From: Candidatus Azophilus lithoversatilis
GTDB taxonomy: Bacteria; Pseudomonadota; Gammaproteobacteria; Pseudomonadales; Azotimanducaceae
DNA: 43,093 bases
Direction: 5' to 3'
NCBI GenBank assembly: GCA_028278675.1
Contig: JAQAJJ010000037.1
Coordinates: forward strand, 1-43,093
Part shown: positions 1 to 7,817 of the stretch, in pieces
How the letters are laid out: each line of letters starts with the position of its first letter
How positions within the stretch are numbered: the first letter of the stretch is position 1
Translations under genes and position numbers: made by a program
Notes under the pieces: generated by a model
Databases searched by the model: none
What the model saw: only the letters and a program-made list of their open reading frames with translations
Told to the model about the DNA's origin: nothing

Positions 1-332
1 TCCAGAATGCCATTACAGTTGGTGAGTTTTGCGGCGTCGGACCTGCTCACCTCTATCCTCGTTGAAATATAGCCGGTATCCGAGGACTTACAGAACGCGC
101 TGATAAAGCACCGATCGGGTTTAATGAAGTTCGCGGTGACATTCTCGCACGTATCACTTGCGGAACTGGCCCTGAACTGGGCCATGCATGAACGTTCTGT
201 GTCAACTTCGGCATACTCGTTCTCTATTGTGTGGCTGGCTGCTGCGCAGCCGGCATGAGCCTGATCGGCAAGAACTGCCGTCAAGGCGAGCGCGAACGCC
301 GCCGAGACGGCATGGACTGCACTCCACTTCAT
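1..332 (-). CDS. Partial secreted cysteine-rich protein, possibly CVNH lectin-like
   Basis: This reading frame opens with ATG at 332 and stays open for 110 codons to the left window edge, so its C-terminus is missing. A good ribosome binding site (GGAGG) lies about 8 bases upstream. The first 28 or so residues form a classical signal peptide: a lysine near the start, an alanine-rich hydrophobic stretch, then AHA as a plausible cleavage site. The mature part carries spaced cysteines, including SDTCENV, CFISAFC and a terminal LTNCNGIL. That spacing, with a short glycine-tyrosine strand between the cysteines, resembles the CyanoVirin-N homology fold, but the match is from memory only. A generic small periplasmic protein is equally allowed. 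The open frame is seen directly; secretion is inferred; the family is a guess. Confidence 0.6.
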   Translation of the reverse strand, partial: MKWSAVHAVSAAFALALTAVLADQAHAGCAAASHTIENEYAEVDTERSCMAQFRASSASDTCENVTANFIKPDRCFISAFCKSSDTGYISTRIEVSRSDAAKLTNCNGIL

Positions 333-347
333 CTTTCGATCCTCCCG

Positions 348-873
348 TTACTTGGCCGGTCGTCGCCGCAGCATGTTATTGCCTGTGGAACCTGTCAAGG
401 CGATAGCGGTTGATTGGATGTGACGCGGCGCTTCGTTCAGGACCAGCGAGACCATAGCGCCGTAGTAGAACGCGAGCGGAAACACCACCGGCCCCATGCC
501 CAAGTGAAAGCCGGCGCATTCCGGTGCTGCCACTCTGAACAGAATCACCAGCGGCCAAGCGGCGGCGCCCACGACAGCGACGAACAGCGCGTGAGTCGTG
601 CGGAATCGGCTTGTGAACCAGTCAGCGGCCAAGCCACAGCGCATGGATGGCGACGAAGGCGAATCCGGTCAGCAGTCCGAACTGCTGGCGCGACAGGTCG
701 AGCTCGGCGGTGATCTGGGCGGCGAAAGCTGGGAGCATGTGCTGATCAACGTAGCTCAGCACGTTGATCAGGATGAGCGGCGCCAGGACTTAGTATCCGG
801 ATGCCGTTGTTGCTGGGGTTTGCTTGTCCGCAGGGGACGGCGGTGAGCTCGCCGCCGTCGGTTCAGTGGCCAT
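348..873 (-). pseudogene. Decayed MFS transporter
   Basis: Translation from ATG at 873 gives 27 residues ending TASGY and then an in-frame TAA. Past that stop the same frame reads like the first helix of a major facilitator: LILINVLSYVDQHMLPAF, then LSRQQFGLLTGFAFV, until a TGA at HALWLGR. The gene then resumes in another frame (ATG at 644) with GLAADWFTSRF, which matches the usual loop 2-3 motif, two hydrophobic segments and a late-helix piece, MVSLVLNEAPRHIQSTAIAL, ending at 348. Intact MFS proteins have about 400 to 450 residues. Here there are two stops, a frame change and a large internal deletion. The 5' end overlaps the 3' end of the upstream cytochrome gene by 11 bases, so it was once the third gene of that operon. 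Confidence 0.75.
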
Positions 874-1531
874 GGACAGCACGGCACTCGTTCATGCAGC
901 GCTCGGCCTGAATGTCGGGGATGCCGCCATTGCCCATGTCGCCATCCCCGGCCTCACCGACCGGCCACAGCCCGTGATCGGTCGTCATGCCGTGGCGATT
1001 GGGCAGCCGACTCTGTACGTTGGCCATGTTGCTGTGCGAGAGAGTAAATGCTTCCGGGACGATCCCCGCGAGATGGAGCAAATAGGCGGTCAGCGCGTAC
1101 ACATCATTTGGTGCCAGGGACTTCGGCGTTTCCCAAGGCATGGCGCGTTGGATGTAGTCGAACAAGGTGGACAGCGTGGCAAGCCGCATGAAGGTCGTGC
1201 GTTGCGCGGCCGCTGAGCCGGCCAGCGCCCGTGCATGGCCGCTGCGAATGTCGTGCGCGGACGTGCCCCCCACCAGCGGAGTGAAGAAGGCGTCGGATTC
1301 CCCGGCGCTGCCGTGGCAGGCGGCGCACTGCGCCCCGTAGAGTTCCCGGCCGCGGACGACGCTGCCCTCCCCCTCAGGCAATCCCCGGAAGTCGGCCCGC
1401 ACGTCAATGTCCCAAGCGCGCACCTCCGCCACCGTCGCGGCTCGGCCGACGCCCGGGTAGCGGTCCATGGCCCAGCCCGACCCGGCAACGCAGATCAGTG
1501 CCAAACCAACCCACTCAAACCACTTGGACAT
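863..1531 (-). CDS. soxD: SoxD-like c-type cytochrome, partner of SoxC
   Basis: A 222-residue exported monohaem cytochrome. Residues 1 to about 22 are a hydrophobic signal sequence (WVGLALICVAGSGWAM). A single haem-binding motif, CAACH, lies at residues 69 to 73, and AMPW further on could supply the axial methionine. ATG at 1531 was chosen because it immediately precedes the signal peptide and overlaps the 3' end of soxC by 17 bases, a usual sign of translational coupling. In sulfur-oxidising bacteria SoxCD (sulfane dehydrogenase) passes electrons from the SoxC molybdenum centre to the SoxD haem in the periplasm. The protein is much shorter than the dihaem SoxD of Paracoccus, so a general sulfite dehydrogenase cytochrome subunit is the alternative. 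Confidence 0.75.
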   Translation of the reverse strand: MSKWFEWVGLALICVAGSGWAMDRYPGVGRAATVAEVRAWDIDVRADFRGLPEGEGSVVRGRELYGAQCAACHGSAGESDAFFTPLVGGTSAHDIRSGHARALAGSAAAQRTTFMRLATLSTLFDYIQRAMPWETPKSLAPNDVYALTAYLLHLAGIVPEAFTLSHSNMANVQSRLPNRHGMTTDHGLWPVGEAGDGDMGNGGIPDIQAERCMNECRAVHGH

Positions 1532-2879
1532 TGACGACCTCGCCGTTTGGAGCGACTCGCCAGGACTGGATGGCATGGTTGTGGTAGATCGATCCCGTGC
1601 CCCGCGCCGCCCGCAATTCAGCATGGGCGGGCTGAACGTAGCCCGTCTCGTCGATGGCGCGAGATTGCAGGACTGCCGCTTGGCCATTCCAAACCCAGTC
1701 GAAGTTGAATCGCGTGAGCGCCTTGGCGAGCACCGGAGCTTCGAGGCGGGCGCTGCGCCAGTTGCGGCCACCGTCCACCGAAACGTCCACCCCTCCAACG
1801 CGGCCCCGGCCCGACCAAGCCAACCCGGTGATGTTGTGGAATCCTTGGCTGAGCAGCGTCTGGCCACCCGATGGCGTCGTGATCACCGACTTGCACTCCT
1901 GAACGGACGTGTACTGGCGGTGTTGGCCATCGGGCATGAGATCGATGTAATGCAGCGATTCCTCACGGGTCGCATAAGGCGCATCGCCCACCTCGATGCG
2001 GCGCAGCCACTTCACCCAGGAGACGCCCTGCACACCCGGCACCACCAGCCGCAATGGGAAGCCGTTCTCGGGGCGCAGCGCCTCGCCGTTCTGGCCATAC
2101 GCCACCAGAACCTCTCCGGATTCGATCAACGCCATGGGAATGGTGCGGGTGAGCGACGCGCCGTCCGCGCCCTCGGCCAAGACAAAGCGCGCACGACGGA
2201 AATCCACTCCGCATTCTTCGAGCAACAGGCGCAGCGGAACCCCTGTGAACTCGGAGCAGGAGAGCAGGCCGTGGGTGTACTGCACCGTCGGTGCGGTCGC
2301 GCGAATTCGCTCGGTGCCGGTATTGCCGCTGCACTCGATGAAGTGAATGCGGGACACTGGCGGCAGCCGCATCAGGTCGTCCACCGTGTAGATCCTGGAT
2401 TCGGCGATCAGACCGGAATGGGCTGCGTTGATCATCAATCGGTGCCGCCGCGGGTCGATGTCGTGCCAGCCATGGTGGTGGCGCTCGTAGTGGAGGCCCG
2501 ACGGCGTAATGATGCCGAACAGCCCTTGGAGTGGGCAGAACGAAGCCGAGTTGGCGCCCAGTGGCGAAAGGCCTCGCGGTCCGCGTCGCTGCAATGCGCT
2601 GCGATGCTCCGAGGGCGAGCCATAGGGGCGCGCGGCAACCGGGCGGCCGGGGCTAGTGGTCCAAGGCGGCAGGTTGACGATGGCAGGGTCGGCCTCGCCC
2701 GCTTGCGACCGCAGCGGCGCTCCCGTCATCGCGCCCGCGGCCAGCAGGCTGGTGCGCAAAAAGCGACGCCGTCCCTCTCGCGCGGCCGTCAGATCCGCTT
2801 TGCTGAGGAAGTTTTCCGCAGCCGGCCGCAGGCGACCCAAGCGTCTTGTGAGATCACCCATAGCGAACTCGGCACTCAT
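1515..2879 (-). CDS. soxC: SoxC-like molybdenum sulfane/sulfite dehydrogenase
   Basis: A 454-residue protein of the sulfite-oxidase fold. After about 36 residues there is a Tat-like segment, GRRRFLRTSLLAAGAM, predicting export of the folded molybdenum protein to the periplasm. The molybdenum-ligating cysteine lies in HFIECSGN near residue 183. The surrounding SoxC-type blocks are clear (RIYTVDDLMRLPPVSRIHF, GVPLRLLLEECGV, ARFVLAEGADGAS), and the dimerisation domain follows (GLAWSGRGRVGGVDVSVDGG). Starts at 2879 and 2861 are both possible; neither has a strong ribosome site. It forms an operon with the downstream cytochrome gene. No soxXYZAB gene is in this window, so its in vivo substrate (protein-bound sulfane, sulfite or another sulfur compound) cannot be told. 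Confidence 0.85.
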   Translation of the reverse strand: MSAEFAMGDLTRRLGRLRPAAENFLSKADLTAAREGRRRFLRTSLLAAGAMTGAPLRSQAGEADPAIVNLPPWTTSPGRPVAARPYGSPSEHRSALQRRGPRGLSPLGANSASFCPLQGLFGIITPSGLHYERHHHGWHDIDPRRHRLMINAAHSGLIAESRIYTVDDLMRLPPVSRIHFIECSGNTGTERIRATAPTVQYTHGLLSCSEFTGVPLRLLLEECGVDFRRARFVLAEGADGASLTRTIPMALIESGEVLVAYGQNGEALRPENGFPLRLVVPGVQGVSWVKWLRRIEVGDAPYATREESLHYIDLMPDGQHRQYTSVQECKSVITTPSGGQTLLSQGFHNITGLAWSGRGRVGGVDVSVDGGRNWRSARLEAPVLAKALTRFNFDWVWNGQAAVLQSRAIDETGYVQPAHAELRAARGTGSIYHNHAIQSWRVAPNGEVVNVQVV

Positions 2880-3243
2880 CCACGAAACCGCCAGTAACGC
2901 CAAAATGGGTTGTGCCCATGTGGAAGTCTCTTGATCGACTCGACCCTGATTCTGGTAGCGGATGCTAGCACGGCTCCATTGGAGGCCACCCCTCTCGGCC
3001 CGAGGTCTCCCCACCCTCGTGCCGAATCAAGGCAGTTCCAAGCGAGGGCAAGATGCCCTCAGCCTCCGGATCCCGCTTGGTTCCGCAAAAGTTTCGCGCA
3101 GCGAAACTGCAACGAAGCGCGGGTTCGCGCCCTCGATCTGGAATCGAGGGAACACGCCGAAGCCATGCCAACAGTGCATGGACAGCTACCATTTCCCGCA
3201 AAGTCCAGCCAAGATTGGCAGCCTGCTGCCCAAGGACTCCACA
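2880..3243. other. Intergenic region between soxC and hspQ
   Basis: These 364 bases separate the divergent soxC and hspQ genes. I see no convincing coding frame. The stretch contains three compact perfect hairpins (annotated separately) and an AAGGA ribosome site just ahead of hspQ. I did not find a promoter pair close to consensus. The promoters of both genes must nevertheless lie here. Confidence 0.6.
3044..3150. repeat. Cluster of three REP-like hairpins
   Basis: Three perfect inverted repeats follow one another: GAGGGCA/TGCCCTC with a 3-base loop (3044-3060), GTTTCGC/GCGAAAC with a 3-base loop (3091-3107), and CCCTCGAT/ATCGAGGG with a 5-base loop (3130-3150). None is followed by a T run, so they do not look like simple rho-independent terminators. 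The first shares its GAGGGC core and 3-base loop with a hairpin at 18247-18263, which suggests a dispersed family of repetitive extragenic palindromes. Confidence 0.55.
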
Positions 3244-3546
3244 GTGACCCAATTCTCCCCCGGCCAGATCGTCAAGCACCGCAAGTTCGGCTATCGGGGC
3301 GTCGTATTCCAAGCCGATGCGGAGTTTGAACTAAGCGAGGAGTGGTACGAGGCGGTCGCCCGCAGCCGGCCACCCAAGGATGCGCCTTGGTATCACGTGC
3401 TCGTCGATGGCGGCACCCACAGCACCTATGTCGCAGAGCGGCACCTGACGCCAAGCCGCGACCGTTCCCAGATCGAGCACCCGATGCTCGGCCACTACTT
3501 TGCAAGCTACAACGGCCGCAGCTACCTGCCGCACACCCTTCACTGA
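3244..3546 (+). CDS. hspQ: Heat shock protein HspQ
   Basis: A 100-residue protein of the HspQ/YccV family, close to the usual 100 to 105 residues. It shows the family pattern: QFSPGQIVKHRKFGYRGVVF, then WYEAVARSRPPKDAPWYHVL, VDGGTHSTYVAERHL and the terminal IEHPMLGHYF. In enterobacteria HspQ binds hemimethylated oriC DNA in vitro and acts as a specificity-enhancing factor for Lon protease. The GTG at 3244 is preferred because AAGGA lies about 9 bases upstream and the length then fits the family. An in-frame ATG at 3178 would add 22 unrelated residues. The 3' end nearly touches the convergent amidohydrolase gene (5 bases between stops). Confidence 0.9.
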   Translation: MTQFSPGQIVKHRKFGYRGVVFQADAEFELSEEWYEAVARSRPPKDAPWYHVLVDGGTHSTYVAERHLTPSRDRSQIEHPMLGHYFASYNGRSYLPHTLH

Positions 3547-3551
3547 AGCGC

Positions 3552-5243
3552 CTAAGCCCGCAGCAGCCGCCCCGGCGTTGCGCCGGTGTACTCATTCTCC
3601 GTTAGCAGCACTTCGCCGTTGACCACCGTGTGCTTGACGCCGTCAGCCGTCTGCCTGAGCCGTTTGGCGCCGGCCGGCAGGTCATGCGCCACCTCCGGCA
3701 GTCGCGGGGCGATGGTGTCCGGGTCGAAGACCACGAGATCGGCGGCCATGCCGGTGCGGATCAAACCCCGGTCGTGCAGGCCCCACAGGGTGGCCGTGTT
3801 GTAAGTGATCTGGCGCACCGCCTCCTCCAGGGTGAAGGCTTCGCGGTCACGTACCCAATGGCTCAGCAGGTGCGTCTGCAGGGAACTGTCCATGATTTGG
3901 GCCGCATGGGCGCCGGAGTCGGAGAAGGTGATGGCGGAACGCGGGTGCTTCATCATCTCCAGCACGTGTTCCTGATCTTCGTTGGCTATGGGTTGGCGGA
4001 AGAAGATGTCGAAGTCGTGCTCAAGGGAAAGGTCGATCATCAATTCCACCGGATGCACGCCCTTGCGAGCCGCCAGCTCGGCCATGCTGGGGTGATCCTG
4101 GGCCATGTCCGCCATGGGATACACCCATTCCCACTTCGGCGGCCGCGCCTCCGCCCCGACGACCCGCGGGCCCTTGTATTCGGCGCTGGCCGAAGCGATC
4201 AGCCGTGCCTTCAGCGTCGGGTCCCTAAGCCTCGCCTTCTGCTCATCGAGGGACAGGCTGCGAAAATCCTTCCAAACATCCCACTTGTCGAAGGGCGTGT
4301 AGGTCTTGAAGGAGAGCAGCACGTTGAGCGCACGGCTGTGGACTTGGGCGAACATGCGCCCGCCAGCCGCCGCGGTTTCATTGAGCAGGTCGAAGTACGG
4401 GCGCCACAGTTCCGGGGCCGCGCGCACGCTGAACACACCCCAAGTCTGGCTGACGCCGGACTCCACCGCCAGGTCGCGCAGCCGCTCATGGTATTCCCGG
4501 TTTCGCTCCGGATCCCGACCCGGCGCCTCGCCGGCAAGTTCAAACAAACCCTTGCCGGTGGCCCCCATGGCGTTGACGATGCCGCGCACTTCGTCCCACT
4601 GGGCCAAGCGGCTGGCCACGGGACGGTCATCGGCGGTTGTGTGATTGAAGGTGCGCGAGGTGGAAAAGCCAACGGCGCCAGCCTGGACGGCCTCCTGAAC
4701 CAGCCGCTCCATGGCCTTTTGATCGTCTTCGGTTGCGGCCTCCGAGAAAGCCCGCTCGCCCATGACATAGGTGCGCAAGGCGGAGTGGCCGATGTAACCC
4801 GCGTAGTTGATGCCCTTGGGCAGCGCCTCCACTGCATCCAGGAACTCCGGGAAGGACTCCCAACGCCAATCGATGCCCGCCAGCATGGCCTCACGGGAGA
4901 TGTCCTCGGCCCGCTCGAGGTTGCGGAACACCAAATCGGCCTCGGCCTGCCGACAGGGCGCCAGGGTGAAGCCGCAGTTGCCCATCACGACACTGGTGAC
5001 GCCGTGGTAGCAAGAGGATGCGCCGATCGGATCCCAGAACACTTGGGCGTCCATGTGCGTATGTCCATCGACGAAGCCGGGCGCGACCACGAGCCCCTCG
5101 GCGTCCAAAGTTCGCTTGGCGCGTTGATCAATCCGGCCAATTGCGGTGATGCGGCCATCGCGCACCCCTACGTCCGCCCGGTAGCGGGCGCCGCCGGAGC
5201 CATCCACCACCACGCCGTTTTTGATGAGCAGGTCGTAGGTCAT
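3552..5243 (-). CDS. D-aminoacylase-like amidohydrolase
   Basis: A 563-residue amidohydrolase-superfamily enzyme of the N-acyl-D-amino-acid deacylase group. The N-terminal beta-sandwich segment MTYDLLIKNGVVVDGSGG is followed by the metal motif HTHMD (residues 61-65), the family hallmark MGNCGF, further histidines in IGHSA and AQVHSRA, and the late metal-binding SDSGAH. The C-terminus returns to the small domain (GMAADLVVFDPDTI). Family members hydrolyse the amide bond of N-acylated D-amino acids or similar cyclic amides with one or two zinc ions. No signal peptide is visible, so it is probably cytoplasmic. It is the last gene of a minus-strand set with the spermidine-dehydrogenase-like and peroxiredoxin genes (52-base gap upstream). 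The exact substrate is unknown. Confidence 0.85.
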   Translation of the reverse strand: MTYDLLIKNGVVVDGSGGARYRADVGVRDGRITAIGRIDQRAKRTLDAEGLVVAPGFVDGHTHMDAQVFWDPIGASSCYHGVTSVVMGNCGFTLAPCRQAEADLVFRNLERAEDISREAMLAGIDWRWESFPEFLDAVEALPKGINYAGYIGHSALRTYVMGERAFSEAATEDDQKAMERLVQEAVQAGAVGFSTSRTFNHTTADDRPVASRLAQWDEVRGIVNAMGATGKGLFELAGEAPGRDPERNREYHERLRDLAVESGVSQTWGVFSVRAAPELWRPYFDLLNETAAAGGRMFAQVHSRALNVLLSFKTYTPFDKWDVWKDFRSLSLDEQKARLRDPTLKARLIASASAEYKGPRVVGAEARPPKWEWVYPMADMAQDHPSMAELAARKGVHPVELMIDLSLEHDFDIFFRQPIANEDQEHVLEMMKHPRSAITFSDSGAHAAQIMDSSLQTHLLSHWVRDREAFTLEEAVRQITYNTATLWGLHDRGLIRTGMAADLVVFDPDTIAPRLPEVAHDLPAGAKRLRQTADGVKHTVVNGEVLLTENEYTGATPGRLLRA

Positions 5244-5295
5244 GTGTTCCTCGCGTCCGCCGACTGGAAATCGCTATCTTACCCGTGGTTCCCCG

Positions 5296-7152
5296 TCAGC
5301 CGTCGTTGGTGAGCTCGCGCACCGCCCGGTAAGCAGCGTTGAATGCGCCGTCAACGTAGGCGTAAGCCTCGCTGTCGGCGTTGGCGATGGCGATTTGTCC
5401 GACCTGTTGGCGGCCGATCACATGCGGCCCCGCGCCTCGGCCCCAAGCCGGGTCGTCCCACAGGTTTAGGTATTCGTGGCTGTAGCCGTGCGGCCAGCGA
5501 TTGACGGTGATGGCCGCGATGTCGCGCTCCACATCGAGGCCATGCGGCCCCCAAGCCGCATCGAGTTGGTCGAAGATCCCCGCCTCGTACTCCGCGAACG
5601 GCATCTGGTACATGGCCATGCGCCCGGCGCGAAACTGCTCGAACGGATCCCCTGACTGGCCGCAGGCTGGCGTTTGCCAGCACTGCAGCACGCAGGGCTC
5701 GCTCGGCTCGGCGGTGAAGGCGTAGCCGCCCATGCTCACCGGAAAATCCATGCCCGCGATGGTCAACAGGCCGGATGGCGCGTAGAACTGGCTGATGCCG
5801 GATCTCTGGATCGCCTGCCAGTTGTCGAGCGCCACATTGATGATGCCGAGCGGCACCTTTTCCGGATAGGCCAGCGCCTCGCGCTGCACCTTGCCGACGT
5901 CCGGACACAGATGGGGAATCATGTTGTTGTAGCAGGCCAGCACGCTGTGCAGCGCCCGGGAGCGATGGACCTCGCCGCCGCTCACATAAGTCAGGTCCAC
6001 GCCGCCGGCGCGGTTTTCGGCGCGCACCGCGGTGCTGCCAAGCCGGATGCGCACCCGATGGTTGGGATCGTCCAAACGGGTGTAATCAGCGCGTGCCATC
6101 ACCACATCGTCCATGGACGCGCCTGCAATGCTGCCCGGAATCAGCGAGCGAACCAACAGCCTCGCTACGCTGGCATTGCCGTCGGGGAAGTGAAAAACAT
6201 AGGGCTGCTGCTCGTCGCGCGCCTCAAGTTCGTCCTCCAGATACGGGTAAGTGGCCTCTGCCGCCGCCTCACCCAACCAGCCTTCAATGACCCCTTCGGT
6301 TACCGAAAGCACGTCGAGGCCCGCGCCCCAGAGCGGGCCTGAACGCCGGCGCATGAACTGAATGCCCTCATCGGTGAAGCCGTAGGCGGTGCGCAGAAAT
6401 GCCTCGGCTGGGGTCTTGTTCGGCGCGGCCAGCATTTCGCGCACTGCCGGGGTGTCGCGCATGGCGCCCGCCGACAGCGCAGTCAAACCGCGGCGGGTGG
6501 CTTGCGAAACGGGGAACTCAGCGATGCGACGCGCCTTTTCGGCTTGGCTTGGGCCGCCAAACGGCGAGAACGCATCAGCAGCCAAACCGCTCCGGCCATT
6601 GTCCGCGCTGCGGAACAGCGCACCCTCGGTCAGCCCGTGGCGCCGGTCGAACTCGAAGTCGAAATAGCGGCGGAACGGCCCCGTGCGAAAGCCGAGTTCC
6701 TCAAGCAACCGCTTCGCCACCAATGAATAGCCCCGGGGCGACGAAAGGCTCTGGCTGCCGCCATAGCCCAGCAGGGTCTTGCCGCGCACGGTGAATTCGT
6801 TGCGCTTGGCATGGCCGCCGAAATCGTCATGGTTGTCGAGAATCAGGATGCGGGCATCCGCGCCAATCCGCTGGCGGTAGAAGTAGGCGGCAGCAAGGCC
6901 GGACAAACCCCCGCCAACGATGATGAGGTCATAGATCGAATCGGTCTGCGCCTTGGGCCGCGGCCAAGTCTTGCCGTTCCAGGCCAAATCGTGGGCGACC
7001 TCAAAGGAGCCGGGATGGGCGCCGCGCAACCCGGTGAGCGCCGGCGGATAGGCGCCTTCAGGCCTTTCGCGAGCGAGCGCCTCAAGGGGTGCTGCGCCCG
7101 TTCCGGCGGTCAAGGCCAGCGCAGTGCCCTGCAGAAAGTCCCGGCGTTTCAT
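5296..7152 (-). CDS. Tat-exported FAD oxidoreductase, spermidine dehydrogenase-like
   Basis: A 618-residue flavoprotein. It begins with a twin-arginine signal, MKRRDFLQGTALALTAG, so it is predicted to be folded and exported. A stretch typical of spermidine dehydrogenase relatives follows (PALTGLRGAHPGSFEVAHDL). The FAD-binding Rossmann motif VGGGLSGLAAAYFYR starts near residue 79, and the acidic end of beta-2 lies in ILILDNHDDFGGHAKRNEF. Relatives oxidise polyamines such as spermidine, but many members have unproven substrates, so polyamine oxidation is inferred. The gene starts 8 bases after the stop of the peroxiredoxin gene and is followed by the amidohydrolase, so the three are probably co-transcribed. 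Confidence 0.8.
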   Translation of the reverse strand: MKRRDFLQGTALALTAGTGAAPLEALARERPEGAYPPALTGLRGAHPGSFEVAHDLAWNGKTWPRPKAQTDSIYDLIIVGGGLSGLAAAYFYRQRIGADARILILDNHDDFGGHAKRNEFTVRGKTLLGYGGSQSLSSPRGYSLVAKRLLEELGFRTGPFRRYFDFEFDRRHGLTEGALFRSADNGRSGLAADAFSPFGGPSQAEKARRIAEFPVSQATRRGLTALSAGAMRDTPAVREMLAAPNKTPAEAFLRTAYGFTDEGIQFMRRRSGPLWGAGLDVLSVTEGVIEGWLGEAAAEATYPYLEDELEARDEQQPYVFHFPDGNASVARLLVRSLIPGSIAGASMDDVVMARADYTRLDDPNHRVRIRLGSTAVRAENRAGGVDLTYVSGGEVHRSRALHSVLACYNNMIPHLCPDVGKVQREALAYPEKVPLGIINVALDNWQAIQRSGISQFYAPSGLLTIAGMDFPVSMGGYAFTAEPSEPCVLQCWQTPACGQSGDPFEQFRAGRMAMYQMPFAEYEAGIFDQLDAAWGPHGLDVERDIAAITVNRWPHGYSHEYLNLWDDPAWGRGAGPHVIGRQQVGQIAIANADSEAYAYVDGAFNAAYRAVRELTNDG

Positions 7153-7160
7153 CGACGGGG

Positions 7161-7703
7161 CTATTCGGGTTGACCTGCCGCTACGCTTCGGGCAACGCCA
7201 AGCTCCGCGAGTTGCACCGCAATGTCCTCCGCAGCGGTAGCCGGGCGCACCTCGCGGTCGATGGCGATAATGGTGCCGTCCAAGCCCACATAGAAGGTCT
7301 GCCGGGCAGCGTAGCCCGCCTCAACCAGCACCCCGTACGCAGCGGCGACCTCCTTGGTGGGGTCGCTCAACAACGGGAAGTCCGCTTGCTGTTGGCGGGC
7401 GAAACCAATGTTGTCGGCCAACGGATCGACGCTGGCCATGAAGTAGGCCGCCTTGAATTCACGGATCAGATGCCCCTTTTCGGCCAGCGACTTGCACTCA
7501 ATGGTGCAACCGCGCGTGTAGGCCTTGGGAAACCAAGCCAGCACCACCACCGATTTGCCCCGATGGTCCGCCAATCGGTGAAGCTCGCCATCGGAACCCT
7601 GCAACTCGAAATCAGGGGCGGGATCACCCACTTCAATGCCGTGGCCCGTGAGCGGCGCAACCGCCAACAACAAACTGATTGCGAATCGGCCCATTGCCTT
7701 CAT
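7161..7703 (-). CDS. Exported peroxiredoxin, AhpC/TSA-BCP type
   Basis: A 180-residue thioredoxin-fold peroxidase. The first 20 or so residues (MGRFAISLLLAVAPLTGHG) look like a signal peptide, and the mature domain opens with VGDPAPDFELQGSDG. The peroxidatic cysteine sits in YTRGCTIECKSL, with a second cysteine four residues later. The usual BCP resolving cysteine lies five residues on, so the resolving arrangement is not quite standard. ATG at 7703 is preferred over ATG at 7709 because GGAAGG is then 7 bases upstream. Peroxiredoxins reduce hydrogen peroxide and organic peroxides. The position just before an exported flavin oxidase-like gene suggests removal of peroxide made in the periplasm, which is an inference. 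Confidence 0.85.
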   Translation of the reverse strand: MKAMGRFAISLLLAVAPLTGHGIEVGDPAPDFELQGSDGELHRLADHRGKSVVVLAWFPKAYTRGCTIECKSLAEKGHLIREFKAAYFMASVDPLADNIGFARQQQADFPLLSDPTKEVAAAYGVLVEAGYAARQTFYVGLDGTIIAIDREVRPATAAEDIAVQLAELGVARSVAAGQPE

Positions 7704-7817
7704 GTTCATGCCTTCCTTGCGTGTGTCTCGATCAGGTAGCCTACCCGTTCCTAGGACAAAGGCGAAGGCACAATCTTTGGCGCTCTTTGGTAGATCGAAT
7801 GAAGACCGCCCGCCCCG

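Noticed and set aside
1467-2897. Plus-strand open frame of 476 codons over soxC
   Set aside because: Antisense to the well-supported soxC, with arginine/alanine-rich composition and no family pattern.
3130-3150. Rho-independent terminator ahead of hspQ
   Set aside because: The stem is perfect but no T run follows on either strand, and the location is upstream of both divergent genes.
3630-5312. Long plus-strand open frame (560 codons) opposite the D-aminoacylase gene
   Set aside because: The minus-strand frame shows full family motifs. The plus frame is an antisense shadow caused by high GC, and its protein has no recognisable domain.
5296-7152. Phytoene desaturase or general amine oxidase assignment
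   Set aside because: The N-terminal blocks after the Tat signal and the wording around the FAD site fit spermidine dehydrogenase relatives better.
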